Below are positions 27,296-36,425 of a stretch of DNA of 61,020 nucleotides, one piece after another. The notes under the pieces were generated by a model, which made no database searches, was not told the origin of the DNA, and was given only the letters and a program-made list of their open reading frames with translations. Source of the DNA: JBFXAM01 sp050184295 (lineage in GTDB: Bacteria > Planctomycetota > Phycisphaerae > UBA1845 > Fen-1342); contig JBFXAM010000012.1 of the NCBI GenBank assembly GCA_050184295.1, forward strand, positions 1 through 61,020, read 5' to 3'. Made by a program: the position numbers and the translations under genes. Each line of letters begins with the position of its first letter. The first letter of the stretch is position 1.

Positions 27296-27955
27296 CTACG
27301 TTTTCAACACGCGCTCGACCAGCGCCGGCGTGAGCTCCGCGAAGCGCTCGATGGTCGCGTCTGCGCCGTGCTCCGCGAGGCGCTCGGGCGGGTGTGTGCC
27401 GGCGTAGCCGATCGTCTTCATCCCCGCGGCCTGTGCGCCTTGCAGGCCGACCGGTGCGTCCTCGATCACAACGCAATTGCGTGGCGCGAGGCGGGCGCGC
27501 TCCGCCGCCAGCAGAAAGATGTCCGGCGCCGGCTTGCCGTGCCGCACATCAAATCCGTGCACCGTCGCCGCGAACAAGTCGCCGATCCGCGTCTCGCGGA
27601 GAACCAGCTCCAGGTTCTCCGGTGGGCCGGACGTGCCGACGGCGAGCGTGTAGCCGGCGCTTCGCAAGGCGTGCAGCGCCTCGCGCGCCCCGATCGAGAG
27701 GGGCACCATGCCCGTGACCAAGTCGCGATAAACGCGTTCCTTCTCGTCGTCGATCGCCCGCTCCTCGGCGTCGCTTAACTCGCGATTCCAGACTTGCCGA
27801 ATGATGTCGCGGCTCGGCCGGCCGAACGTGTCGCGGAAGAACTCGTCGGGCATGCTCAGTCCATGCTTCTTCGCGACCAGACGCCAGCTCGCGGCATGCG
27901 CCGTGCCCGACGCGACCAGCACGCCATCCATGTCGAAAATCACCCCGTGGGCCAA
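27296..27955 (-). CDS. HAD-superfamily phosphatase / beta-phosphoglucomutase-like
   Basis: 219 residues. HAD motif I IFDMDGVL (nucleophile Asp, acid/base Asp two residues later); a helical cap (residues about 15-90); motif II VGTSGPPEN; motif III Lys in HGKPAPDIFLLAAE; motif IV VIEDAPVGLQGAQAAG. Such enzymes dephosphorylate or isomerise small sugar phosphates. The chosen TTG at 27955 has AGGAG 6 bases upstream and puts the nucleophile near the N-terminus as expected; an extension to a second TTG at 27994 is less likely. It converges with the sugar kinase gene and may act on the same sugar phosphate. Confidence 0.88.
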   Translation of the reverse strand: MAHGVIFDMDGVLVASGTAHAASWRLVAKKHGLSMPDEFFRDTFGRPSRDIIRQVWNRELSDAEERAIDDEKERVYRDLVTGMVPLSIGAREALHALRSAGYTLAVGTSGPPENLELVLRETRIGDLFAATVHGFDVRHGKPAPDIFLLAAERARLAPRNCVVIEDAPVGLQGAQAAGMKTIGYAGTHPPERLAEHGADATIERFAELTPALVERVLKT

Positions 27956-28099
27956 TGCGCGCTCCTGTGTCCGTATTCTGTGTTCCCGCGCCAAGACCGT
28001 TTCATCGCGGCCGCACCGGCGGTGTTCTCGCCGCAGTCGGGCAGATCCTATCGCGGCGAAGCACGGCCGGGGGACGCCCCCCGATCGGCGCCGCTTGGG

Positions 28100-31000
28100 T
28101 TAGTCGCCGCCGAGCGAAACAACCACGCTTGTGCGCGCCCCGATTTTGTTCAGCACCACGGCGCGGTTCGTGAAGGTCTGAATCGCGTCGCCGTTGGCGT
28201 TCACGTGCGCGATCGCGCGCGAGGTCGGATTGTGAATGATGACGGCGCTGGGGGCGGGATCGAACGCCGTCTCCAGATCGATCCGCAGCGCGTCACCCGT
28301 CCGCCGCAGCGTGTACGAAACGAGTCCATACGTCGTCGGAAACGCGCGGACGGCCACGCCCTCCGCGGCCTCGGGCCCCTCCAGCCACGGCGCTCGAACG
28401 CCCGCCGCCAGCACCAGCGCGTCATCCGATTCGCGCTCATGCACAAACAGGCTCCGCGCCGCGCTCAGGAAATCGGACCCAACCCACGTGTGCGGCATGT
28501 CGCCGACAAATCCTGGGAATGTGGCGTCGTGCCAAACGACCTCGCCCCACTGATTCCATTCGCGCGGCCGCTGACCGGCAAGGAAAAAGTCCAGAAGCGC
28601 GTGTGCCCGAGCGGGCTGGTCGAGCCGCAGAAACGTGCCGATCAACCGCACTTCGTACGGCGTGTAATTTGTCCATTCCAGCCGCCCGTCGCGTCGGTCG
28701 CCAAAGTACTGGTAGTAGCGGTCAAACGTCGCGGCGACCGCCGGCGCGGACAGTACCCCGCGCGCCTCACACGGAAAGAGCGCGATCGCGGTCGACGTCG
28801 CGTCGAAGTCGCCGAGCTCGACGCACCCCGGAATGAAATCGATCCGCCGCGCCTCCATTGCGATCCGCAGCGACTCTCCTAGGCAGCGTCGGTAGTCGTC
28901 GCGCAGCCGCTCGAAGCGATCGACGAGTTCCGGGCGCTCCAGAACGCTGGCGATCGCGGCCGCGTCCGCGAGGCCGCGCAGCACAAAGAAGTTGTCCCAG
29001 TACGAGTGCATCGGTTTGGCCGAATACCCCTCGTGGCTGATCGACTCGGGCACAAGCCCAAACTTTGCGCGCTGTTCCGCGGGCCCCTCGAGATACTCGC
29101 GGGTCATTCGCTCGCCGCGCAGCGCTTCGATGTAGTCGACGCCGCGCACGACCCGCGGCAGGTGGCGTTCCAGAAACGCGCGGTCACGGGTGAATTGGTA
29201 GTACTTCCGAAGCGCGTAGATGAGCTGCCCAGTGCTGTCGTGTTCGGGCACCGGGTCGGGCCCGCGACGATCCACGACGCACGGGACCTTTCCGCTTTCG
29301 AACTGGTGCGGCGCGTACCAGTCGAGAAACTCGCGGACCGGGCCCGCGTGTCCCGTGTAGAGCAGGGCGGTCGACGTGAGCGCCCCGTCGCGAATCCAGC
29401 TCCGCTCATACGTCCGCGAGCCGGGTTGAATCCGCGGCCCATCCGCGTTGATCAGGATGTGCCCCTGCACCGTGCGGAACGTGCGCGCCAGGCGCGCGGC
29501 GCTCGGGGGTAGGTGCAGCCCGACGCGATTCAACTCGCGCGACCACTGCTCCGCAACCCGCTCATGCGCCTCCTGCCACTGCTCCGCCGTCGTCGGCGAG
29601 GCAGGTTGCGGCGGTTGAGCGGAATGCCCCGCAGTGGCCGCGTAACAGAACGGCACGGTGAGCACGACCCTCGTCTCGCCGCCGGGCGCGAGCCGGAAGT
29701 CGAAGCGCAGCAGCGCCGACGCGAACCCGCGCGGATCCTCCACCGCGGGCGGTGTCGACGGCGCTCGCTCCGCCCGGTCCGCGGCGACGTCTCCGTCGGC
29801 GAAGCCGCGTGCGGCGACGGCGCTCGGCGCCGGCGACGCACTGATGGCGTGGCGACCGTTGACGGTGAGCGTGTTGCCGTCCCAGTTCAGGGAGTTGATC
29901 CGCGCCGCGCCGCCGACAAGATTCAGCTCGTGCCAGGGAGGCAGGATCTGAAACGGCCGGACGGCCAGCAGGAGCGCGCCCTCCCGCTCGACATCCGACG
30001 TGTTTGCGATCCGGTATGCGGGTCGCAGCACCGCCGCTCCGGCGGGTCCATCGACCAGCGCGGTCACCTGCAACGACACTCCGCGCTGCCCGGGCGGGGT
30101 GTCCGCGGCGCGAGTCCGCGACCACGTCACGCTCGGGATGGGCAGGTCGTTGTGCGCCAGCGCCGGCTGGGTCTCGACGTCCGCCCAGGTGACGAGTGTG
30201 TCGCCGATCCGCAGAAACGGCTCGATGCGAAACGCACCGCGATCGACCTCGATCGCGCCGTCGGTGTCGAGCAGCGCCTCGGCGCTGTCGCCGGGGACGC
30301 CCGCGACGGTCCACATCACCTGCTCGCCAAGCAGATAACGCGGATAACGGCCGCGCGGCGCGTCGGCGGCGATTGTGCGCCACATCGTGTTTGGCGACTC
30401 GGCGAATTCGGGCGGCAGGACACGCAGACGGCAGAGTTCGACCGCGCCCGGCGGGTGGGCGTCGGTCATCACGAGCCGGATGTGCCGCGCGTGCGCGTCG
30501 GGCAGTGCGATATAGTCGCCGCCGCCGTCGCCGTGCTCGACCCGCGCCGCGTCCTCCCACGATTGCCCGTCCTCGCTCAGAGCGATTTCGTACGCGGTCG
30601 CACCGCGCTCGGCGGTCCACTGAATCGCGAGCCCGCCGACTTCGCGCACCCGCCCGAGATCGACGCGCAGCCCGCTGCCGGCGCTGTCCGCCCAACGCCA
30701 CCGAATCGCGCCGCTCGTCGGCAGGTCCAGCGTCCGGTCCGCGCCGCCACCCGACCAAAACGTGACTCGCGGCGCGGCGTCTTCGGTCGTCGAAGCCGGC
30801 AGCGGCTGATACGTCAGCCGGTCGATCCACAAACTCCCGTGTCCGCCGCTGGCCGACGCAACGGCGAACTCGATCGCGCTGATTTTTCGCAACGGCGCGC
30901 CGCCCGACGGCCCCCACGCGAATTGCAGCCGCCGCCTCGGCGTCACCAGCGTCCGCCACTCGCGCGGCGGCTCGTACGCGCGGCGGTTCTCCCACCACAC

Positions 31001-31381
31001 GTTCTCGCCACTCTCGTCGACGAGCTTGAACTCGAGGTTGTTCGCCGGCGCCACGCCGCGCAGGTCGAACGCGAAGCGGTAGTTCTCATCGAGCGCGACG
31101 GAGAACTCACGCCGCACGACGCAGAACCCCGCTCCGCTGCGAAAGTGATAGTCCAGCCGCAGGCCCGCGCCGTCTGACCCCTCGCCGGCGACGATCGCCG
31201 CGTCCACGCCCTCGGAACTCGTCACGCGCCAGGAATCGAGCGAGTCGAAGTTGTCGAGCACGCGCGGTTGCCCGGCCGCGCCTCCCGCAAACGCCGCGAA
31301 GAGCACGTATGTGAGCGCGCCGGGTGTCGCGCCGCCGCGCCGCGCCCCGCCGCACGGCGCGGTGCCTGAGCCGCGATCCAT
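28100..31381 (-). CDS. Large secreted six-hairpin glycosidase-like protein with two N-terminal beta-sandwich domains
   Basis: 1093 residues with a signal peptide ending near residue 38 (FAGGAAGQ). Residues about 40-195 are a jelly-roll CBM-like domain (VLDNFDSLDSWRVTSSEG; YRFAFDLRGVAPANNLEFKL). Residues about 205-325 are a discoidin (F5/8 C)-like domain (VREVGGLAIQWTAERGATAY; HARHIRLVMTDAHPPG). After a long beta-rich linker, residues about 620-1000 form an (alpha/alpha)6 barrel: YERSWIRDGALTSTALLYTG, EHDSTGQLIYALRKYYQFTR, YSAKPMHSYWDNFFVLRGLA, and WTNYTPYEVRLIGTF. WIRDG and HSYWDNFF are typical of six-hairpin glycosidases. Substrate unknown; an extracellular role in glycan breakdown is inferred from neighbours. 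Confidence 0.8.
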   Translation of the reverse strand: MDRGSGTAPCGGARRGGATPGALTYVLFAAFAGGAAGQPRVLDNFDSLDSWRVTSSEGVDAAIVAGEGSDGAGLRLDYHFRSGAGFCVVRREFSVALDENYRFAFDLRGVAPANNLEFKLVDESGENVWWENRRAYEPPREWRTLVTPRRRLQFAWGPSGGAPLRKISAIEFAVASASGGHGSLWIDRLTYQPLPASTTEDAAPRVTFWSGGGADRTLDLPTSGAIRWRWADSAGSGLRVDLGRVREVGGLAIQWTAERGATAYEIALSEDGQSWEDAARVEHGDGGGDYIALPDAHARHIRLVMTDAHPPGAVELCRLRVLPPEFAESPNTMWRTIAADAPRGRYPRYLLGEQVMWTVAGVPGDSAEALLDTDGAIEVDRGAFRIEPFLRIGDTLVTWADVETQPALAHNDLPIPSVTWSRTRAADTPPGQRGVSLQVTALVDGPAGAAVLRPAYRIANTSDVEREGALLLAVRPFQILPPWHELNLVGGAARINSLNWDGNTLTVNGRHAISASPAPSAVAARGFADGDVAADRAERAPSTPPAVEDPRGFASALLRFDFRLAPGGETRVVLTVPFCYAATAGHSAQPPQPASPTTAEQWQEAHERVAEQWSRELNRVGLHLPPSAARLARTFRTVQGHILINADGPRIQPGSRTYERSWIRDGALTSTALLYTGHAGPVREFLDWYAPHQFESGKVPCVVDRRGPDPVPEHDSTGQLIYALRKYYQFTRDRAFLERHLPRVVRGVDYIEALRGERMTREYLEGPAEQRAKFGLVPESISHEGYSAKPMHSYWDNFFVLRGLADAAAIASVLERPELVDRFERLRDDYRRCLGESLRIAMEARRIDFIPGCVELGDFDATSTAIALFPCEARGVLSAPAVAATFDRYYQYFGDRRDGRLEWTNYTPYEVRLIGTFLRLDQPARAHALLDFFLAGQRPREWNQWGEVVWHDATFPGFVGDMPHTWVGSDFLSAARSLFVHERESDDALVLAAGVRAPWLEGPEAAEGVAVRAFPTTYGLVSYTLRRTGDALRIDLETAFDPAPSAVIIHNPTSRAIAHVNANGDAIQTFTNRAVVLNKIGARTSVVVSLGGD

Positions 31382-31493
31382 CGCGTTGATCCTTCAAGAG
31401 TGAGGGAATCGAGCCGCCATGAAAAAGAGCAAGCCGGTGCTACGACCCACGCGCAGCGCCGGCTTGCCATGACCTTGAGCGCGGTCGTCGCGA

Positions 31494-32339
31494 CTACGGG
31501 CCGACCAGGATCGCCACGAACGGGTCGATGTCGAAGTTGTTCACGAAGCCATCCATGTTCGCGTCCGCATTGTTAATGTTGCAGCTCGGAAACGCGGCCG
31601 CGTAGCCGGCTGGATCGGTCAGGGCCAGCACGAATGGATCAATGTCGAAGTTGTTCACCATCCCGTCGCAGTTCATGTCGCCCAGCAAGGCGGGCGTGCC
31701 GACGGTGAACGTGATGGTGTCTGGCGAAGCGACAACCGTGGCCGCAATCACCGGCGAGAAGGCCGGCGGATCGTTCCGTTGCACCAACACATTGGCCAGC
31801 GTGTTGGTCAGGCGATACGTGTAGGTACCCGCCGTCGCCGGTGCCGCGAACGACCCGCTGGCGAGCATCTGCGAGCCGCTCTGCCCGACGTTCGCCACGA
31901 CGTTCGCGCTCTCGCCCAGCCCCGTTCCGGTCCGCGCCACGCCGAACGTGTTCTGCGCGCCGCCAATCTGAATCAGGTTGCGCTCGCCCGCGGCGCCGCG
32001 CTGCACCCCGACGTACCCGGTCGGCGATCCGCCTTCGCCCGCGTTTGAGATTCCGGCGGGCCGGCTGAAATTGGTCATGCCCGCCGGGACGCCGGACGCC
32101 TTCGGGATGTCGAGCTTCACCGGGTTCGCCGCGTCCTGCACGAGGTCCGTGCTCAACAACGCCAGCCCCTGGTTGTTACCCGTCGAAACGGTAAACGCGA
32201 TGGTCCAATTGACGGTCGAACCGGCTGCAATCGTCTGCCCGTTCTGCGGCGAACTCAGCGATACCGTCGCGGTCTGCGCCAGCACGGCCGCTGCGGATGC
32301 GAGTGCCGCGGTGGTCGCCAGCAGCTTGCGATTCAACAT
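31494..32339 (-). CDS. Secreted protein with dockerin-like C-terminal tag
   Basis: 281 residues: signal peptide (ASAAAVLAQ), a Ser/Thr/Gly-rich beta domain starting SSPQNGQTIAAGSTVNWTIA, and a C-terminal pair of EF-hand-like repeats, DMNCDGMVNNFDIDPFVLAL and DANMDGFVNNFDIDPFVAIL. The tag is nearly identical to that of the lectin at 16731-17834. The central region looks like a structural or choice-of-anchor type beta-sandwich with no catalytic residues evident. It lies 27 bases downstream of the next gene on the same strand and is probably cotranscribed with it. Confidence 0.82.
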   Translation of the reverse strand: MLNRKLLATTAALASAAAVLAQTATVSLSSPQNGQTIAAGSTVNWTIAFTVSTGNNQGLALLSTDLVQDAANPVKLDIPKASGVPAGMTNFSRPAGISNAGEGGSPTGYVGVQRGAAGERNLIQIGGAQNTFGVARTGTGLGESANVVANVGQSGSQMLASGSFAAPATAGTYTYRLTNTLANVLVQRNDPPAFSPVIAATVVASPDTITFTVGTPALLGDMNCDGMVNNFDIDPFVLALTDPAGYAAAFPSCNINNADANMDGFVNNFDIDPFVAILVGP

Positions 32340-32366
32340 GCGTTGGTCTCCCTTCGATGACGGCGC

Positions 32367-34166
32367 TTACGGCAGCGCCGGATTCGTCCAGCGAGGCAGA
32401 AAATACTCCGAGTTGGCGAGGTCGACGTCGTCGTCCTCGTCATGATCATAGACCAGCCAGGGCCAGCTGCTGGACATCACACCGCCGCCGGCGAACGCCT
32501 TTTGCAGGCCGGCAAAGTCGATCAGATCCTGGTCGTCGTCGTTGTCGCTGTCGGCACCGTCGAAACGGTTGCGGATCACGACCTCCGCTGCGTCGAAGTA
32601 TACCCGACCGGTGAAGGCGCTGCCCTTCTCAATGATCAATGTCGCCTGGAGCTGGGCGCTACTGCCCGAGGGCATGTCAAAATCGAGCGTTATCGGAATC
32701 CACACGTCGAGCGGCGCGCCCGCCCCGATCGTATTCGGACTCACGTTCGGCACGCCGATGTCCACGTCCGGCGGCACCCCGCCTGCGAACCACTCGATCT
32801 TCACGCCGGCTCGCGATACGCCCGTGAGCGGGTCCGCGGCCGGGGAGAAGAACTGCGCCGACACGTCGATGGTCTCACCCGGCGTGACGGTGATCTCCTG
32901 CCAGATGCCGGCGGCGGTTGTGCCGAGGCACTTCACGCTGCACTCGCCGTCGAGGAAGTAGGTCAGGCAATCCTGCTCCGCCTGCGAAACGCCCGCCGTG
33001 CGAAACTCCACCCAGTTGTCGAGCCCGCCGGGGCCGCCCAGCCCGCTCTCAAAATCCGCGTTGAGCAGTTGATTCACACCGGGATTCGAACCCAGGCGCA
33101 CGTCGGCCTGATCGGCGTAAACCGACCCGCTCGATGGATTGTTGCCGAAGTAGATGATCACAATGCGCGCGATCCCGGCGCCCTCGGGCACCACCGAATT
33201 CAACTCCACGTTCGTCCACACGTCGTTCGGCGAGTTCTCGTCGAACGCGAGGTTCTCCTCCGGCGGCGGCACCGCGGTGTTGGGGTTGAATTCGAGCTTG
33301 AGCCCGGCGCGGGAGTTGCTCGTGAGCGGCTGAATCGACGGGTTCATGGCATACGCGAGCATGCGGATCTGATCGCCCCCGCCGCCCTGGCCCATGAACT
33401 GGTAGATGAAGCTGTACGCCTCGCGGGCGCCGAGTTTGAGGCTGAAATCGCCATGCCGCGCCTCGTCGGCGGACTTCTCCTGGTCGCCAAAGCCGGTCCA
33501 CTCGTCGATGCCGATCGGGCTCTGTCCTGCGCCGATGCCGGCGGTTTCAAAGTCGCCGTTCACCAGGCGGTTCGCGCCGTCGATCACGAGTCGCGCGTCG
33601 TCCCACCACGCGGCGCCGCCGATGTCGCCCGGCGTCCAGAACAACCGGCATGTGAAGCGCATGCGATCCGTGTTGGCCGGCGCCGTGAACGGGCCAAGCG
33701 TGCCCTGTATCCACGTGTCCGCCGGCGAGGCCGTGTTCAGCGGATAGGTGGTGAACACGGTGATCGTGCTGCCGTTGATGCGGATGAACTCGACGACGAT
33801 GCCGGCTTGGCCGCTGCCGCGCAGCTTGTCGTTCGCCGGCGTGTACATTTGAATGCTGGCGCTGACCGTCTGCCCCGGCGTGACGTTGAGCACCTCCTGG
33901 AACATCGCGACGGACGTATTGTCATTATCGCCGAACGCCTTGAGTGAATGGCCTGCGCCGGGCGGTGCGAAGTTATACCCTTCGTTGCGCTCGATGTTGA
34001 GACCGACCTTGGTCCACGAGGCCGGCACGCGCGGATCGGGCGCTGCGGGCCCCGGGCCCAGCTCCAGGCTGCCGTTGCGGACGATGTTCTGTCCCGCCGG
34101 CGCGCCTGCCGCCGCGAGCAGCAGCAACGCCGCTGAAAGCCATTTCAAGGTTCGCATTCTTGTCAT
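32367..34166 (-). CDS. Secreted protein with three CBM-like jelly-roll repeats and EF-hand-like tail
   Basis: 599 residues. Signal peptide MTRMRTLKWLSAALLLLAAA. Three homologous beta-sandwich modules each begin with an N-(G/A)-x-(F/L)-E pattern: NIVRNGSLELGPG (about residue 25), NRLVNGDFETAGIG (about 205) and NQLLNADFESGLGG (about 370). This opening is typical of CBM4/9-like or related galactose-binding-like domains. The last 60 residues hold DSDNDDDQDLIDFAGLQKAF and DHDEDDDVDLAN, calcium-binding loops of dockerin type. Start at 34166 has a GGGGGG Shine-Dalgarno-like run; ATG at 34157 is possible. Probably a cell-surface or matrix glycan-binding protein. Confidence 0.8.
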   Translation of the reverse strand: MTRMRTLKWLSAALLLLAAAGAPAGQNIVRNGSLELGPGPAAPDPRVPASWTKVGLNIERNEGYNFAPPGAGHSLKAFGDNDNTSVAMFQEVLNVTPGQTVSASIQMYTPANDKLRGSGQAGIVVEFIRINGSTITVFTTYPLNTASPADTWIQGTLGPFTAPANTDRMRFTCRLFWTPGDIGGAAWWDDARLVIDGANRLVNGDFETAGIGAGQSPIGIDEWTGFGDQEKSADEARHGDFSLKLGAREAYSFIYQFMGQGGGGDQIRMLAYAMNPSIQPLTSNSRAGLKLEFNPNTAVPPPEENLAFDENSPNDVWTNVELNSVVPEGAGIARIVIIYFGNNPSSGSVYADQADVRLGSNPGVNQLLNADFESGLGGPGGLDNWVEFRTAGVSQAEQDCLTYFLDGECSVKCLGTTAAGIWQEITVTPGETIDVSAQFFSPAADPLTGVSRAGVKIEWFAGGVPPDVDIGVPNVSPNTIGAGAPLDVWIPITLDFDMPSGSSAQLQATLIIEKGSAFTGRVYFDAAEVVIRNRFDGADSDNDDDQDLIDFAGLQKAFAGGGVMSSSWPWLVYDHDEDDDVDLANSEYFLPRWTNPALP

Positions 34167-34291
34167 CCTTTCACCCCCCTTGGCGGCGACGCCGTCGGCG
34201 GCGTGTGCCGGCCGTGCTGCCGGTGCGCGCCGCGCGCCGCCCGATTTCAAAGCTCCAGTATTGCGAATCCAGCGCATTCAGCCGCTCACGC

Positions 34292-35122
34292 TCAGGGGTC
34301 GGCGTTGAAACCCTCGCGCGTCAACCCCCAGGCGTAGAACGGGCGATTTCCGTACGGATCGTAGTCTTTCGGCAGATAGTCAGCTGCGCCACGTCGCGGA
34401 TCGAGGTAGCTCTCGCGCCGGAAATAATCCACGTGTGCGTCCAGAAACGCCAGGTGCAGCCCCTTGTTGTGGCGCGGCGTCAAGGTCTCCCAGACCGCGT
34501 CACCCATCACCACCGCGAACTGCGGCAGCGGCACTTTGCCGAACGCACCCCCACTGATCGCCGGCACCGGCCGACCGCCGACGCGGGCCTGGGTGCTCCA
34601 ATCGTTGAACCAGTACTCGGTGTACAGCGGCGGAATCGTGTTCCCGGGATAGTCGCTGGCGCGAATGTCAGGCCACCACTGCTCGCGGTTCGCACGCCGG
34701 AAGTACTCGTCACTCTTGAACGTGGTGTAGTAGCTGGCAGTTCCCGGCGGCAGCGTGTCGTAATACTTGGTCGAGTTCTCGTCCTTCACCGAGGGACACC
34801 GGAACATCTTCAGTTCCTTGATGTACGGTCGGAAGAGGAAGAGCTGGTGGTACTGGTAGAACGGCGCGTTCGCGCGAATGCCGTCGCCGTCCGGGTCGGA
34901 ACCGATGATGTACGGGAAGTTGTCGTTGTTCTCCTGCGCGTAATACGTGGTCGCGAGCGCAAGCTGGTGCAGGTTGGAACGGCAGACCGTCGCCTTGCCC
35001 TGCTCCCGCGCCCGCTGGAGCGACGGCAGGAGAATCGAGATCAACAGCGCGATGATTGCGACGACGACCAGCAGTTCGATCAGCGTGAATCCGCGCGGCC
35101 GACGCGCTCGATCGGTGAACAT
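34292..35122 (-). CDS. Prepilin-type N-methylation protein (DUF1559-like)
   Basis: 276 residues. A basic leader RARRPRG is followed by FTLIELLVVVAIIALLISIL, the prepilin peptidase site with Glu at +5 and a single hydrophobic helix, and then the classic LLPSLQRAREQGKATVCRSN of planctomycete pseudopilin-like proteins. The C-terminal globular domain resembles the DUF1559 / H-X9-DG family, ending with GLHLAFLDAHVDYFRRESYL. ATG at 35122 has GGAG 7 bases upstream; starts at 35152 or 35239 would give an atypically long leader. These proteins are thought to build type II secretion or pilus-like surface assemblies. It lies in a run of minus-strand exported proteins. Confidence 0.88.
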   Translation of the reverse strand: MFTDRARRPRGFTLIELLVVVAIIALLISILLPSLQRAREQGKATVCRSNLHQLALATTYYAQENNDNFPYIIGSDPDGDGIRANAPFYQYHQLFLFRPYIKELKMFRCPSVKDENSTKYYDTLPPGTASYYTTFKSDEYFRRANREQWWPDIRASDYPGNTIPPLYTEYWFNDWSTQARVGGRPVPAISGGAFGKVPLPQFAVVMGDAVWETLTPRHNKGLHLAFLDAHVDYFRRESYLDPRRGAADYLPKDYDPYGNRPFYAWGLTREGFNADP

Positions 35123-35289
35123 CGTGGTTCTCCACGGCGACGCCTTGAACATCCCTGTAGCCGTCCCTCCGCGGCCCCGGCGCTCGGGGCCGGACGCGCG
35201 ATTCGCCGATCGCCGTCCGGTCCCGCGCCGGAATCCCAATCCGTATGCTCACGCGCCGAGCGCCTGTGCGACGCCCGCGCGCTATAAGT

Positions 35290-36093
35290 CTAGCGCCGGC
35301 GGAGCAGCCCGACGCCCGCGAGTCCGATCAGCAGCAGGCTGCTCGGCTCCGGCACGAACGTGCTGTCGCGAAACTCGATTACGCCGTTGTTGCCGGGGGT
35401 CATGATCGGAACCTGCATGTAGCCGCCGACCTGCGCGTCGTTCAGCATGCCCCACAGGCCGTGCGGCGGATCCTCGGCGGGGTTGCCCTCGTCGAAGTTG
35501 ATCCACGGACTGCCGTAGTGGTTGCCGCCTTCGCTGTAGTAGTAGCGAATGCGTGCGGGATTCACCGAGTTCAGATCGCGCGGGTCGTAGACCACGCCCA
35601 TCCGAACCACCTCACCGGGCGTGTACGTCACGCCCCAGTTGCCAGTGAAGCTGTAGAACGGCAAACGCCCGCCGAACACCGCGACTTCGCCGCTGATCCC
35701 GTTGATCATGAACTGTCCGTCGACGTTCTGCGACCACCAGGGCGACACCTGCAACCCGCCCTCGACCGCGCCGGTCATCGTGACGGTGCTGAAGAACGCG
35801 AACGCGTCATTGTTCGCAAAGTTCTCACCGACGATGTCGTTGGTCGATAGCCGGAAGTTGTGCCTATTCGCGAACTCGCCGCCCTGGCCGTCCCCGTCCA
35901 CGTTCAGGTCGCTCAGGCGGACCAGAGCGGGGTAGAGGTCGCTCGATGTGAAGTTCGAGTCGCCGTCATCGTTGAACACGCGCGAATTCACTACGGCGCT
36001 GTTGATGGGCGGCGTGGCGAACGCGCCGCCGACGAGTGCCGCAAGCGCGAGCACTGCGCCGCCACGAAAGCTGCGAAGCAATCCGGTCATCAT
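35290..36093 (-). CDS. PEP-CTERM sorting-domain protein
   Basis: 267 residues. Signal peptide (LALAALVGGAFA), then a beta-rich body without a recognised enzymatic domain (residues about 35-240), and a terminal VPEPSSLLLIGLAGVGLLRR: PEP motif, hydrophobic helix and Arg cluster, the recognition signal for exosortase. The protein should be exported and processed at the surface. GGAGGAAGGAG precedes two adjacent ATGs (36093 and 36090). Its promoter region is shared with the divergent GH1 beta-glucosidase gene and contains a LacI-family-type operator. No exosortase gene is in the window. Confidence 0.87.
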   Translation of the reverse strand: MMTGLLRSFRGGAVLALAALVGGAFATPPINSAVVNSRVFNDDGDSNFTSSDLYPALVRLSDLNVDGDGQGGEFANRHNFRLSTNDIVGENFANNDAFAFFSTVTMTGAVEGGLQVSPWWSQNVDGQFMINGISGEVAVFGGRLPFYSFTGNWGVTYTPGEVVRMGVVYDPRDLNSVNPARIRYYYSEGGNHYGSPWINFDEGNPAEDPPHGLWGMLNDAQVGGYMQVPIMTPGNNGVIEFRDSTFVPEPSSLLLIGLAGVGLLRRR

Positions 36094-36192
36094 GCTCTCC
36101 TTCCTCCAAAATCCTCGGTCGATGGGGACATGTCTTCTGCCGCCGTGCTCGCGGACGGTGTTCGCGCAGCGCGGCACCTCACTCCAAAACGC

Positions 36193-36244
36193 AGTGTATC
36201 ATGGCGCTTTTGAAGTTGCAAGCGCTTTCAAAACCCACTATCAT
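36193..36244. promoter_or_regulatory. LacI-family-type operator within two back-to-back promoters
   Basis: The near-perfect palindrome TTGCAAGCGCTTTCAA (36216-36231) has the central AAGCGCTT of LacI/GalR-family operators and fits the cre pattern TGNAANCGNTNNCA. On the plus strand its left half serves as a -35-like TTGCAA, 17 bases from TATCAT (36239-36244), reading towards the beta-glucosidase. On the minus strand the other TTGCAA (36221-36216) is 17 bases from TACACT (36198-36193), reading towards the PEP-CTERM gene. A repressor bound here would cover both -35 boxes. No LacI-family gene is in the window. Confidence 0.65.
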
Positions 36245-36425
36245 CGAACCCCGCCGGCGAGCCCTTGCCCGGGCCGCGTCGTGCTTGGCGTTAGCTTTAT
36301 AAGTCGATTGTGCGAAACAGGTTAATGATAGATCAGCCGCGCTGCCGCAAGTCCGCCAACACGCCCCGGCGCTCGCGCGCTGCGCGAATGCGCACCGCTC
36401 GGTCTCCGCGCCTCGGCGACTTCCG

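Noticed and set aside
33079..33095. tRNA T-arm-like GGGATTCGAACCC
   Set aside because: It lies inside the coding frame of the triple-CBM protein (residues SNPG), and no cloverleaf or acceptor stem can be formed with the flanking bases.
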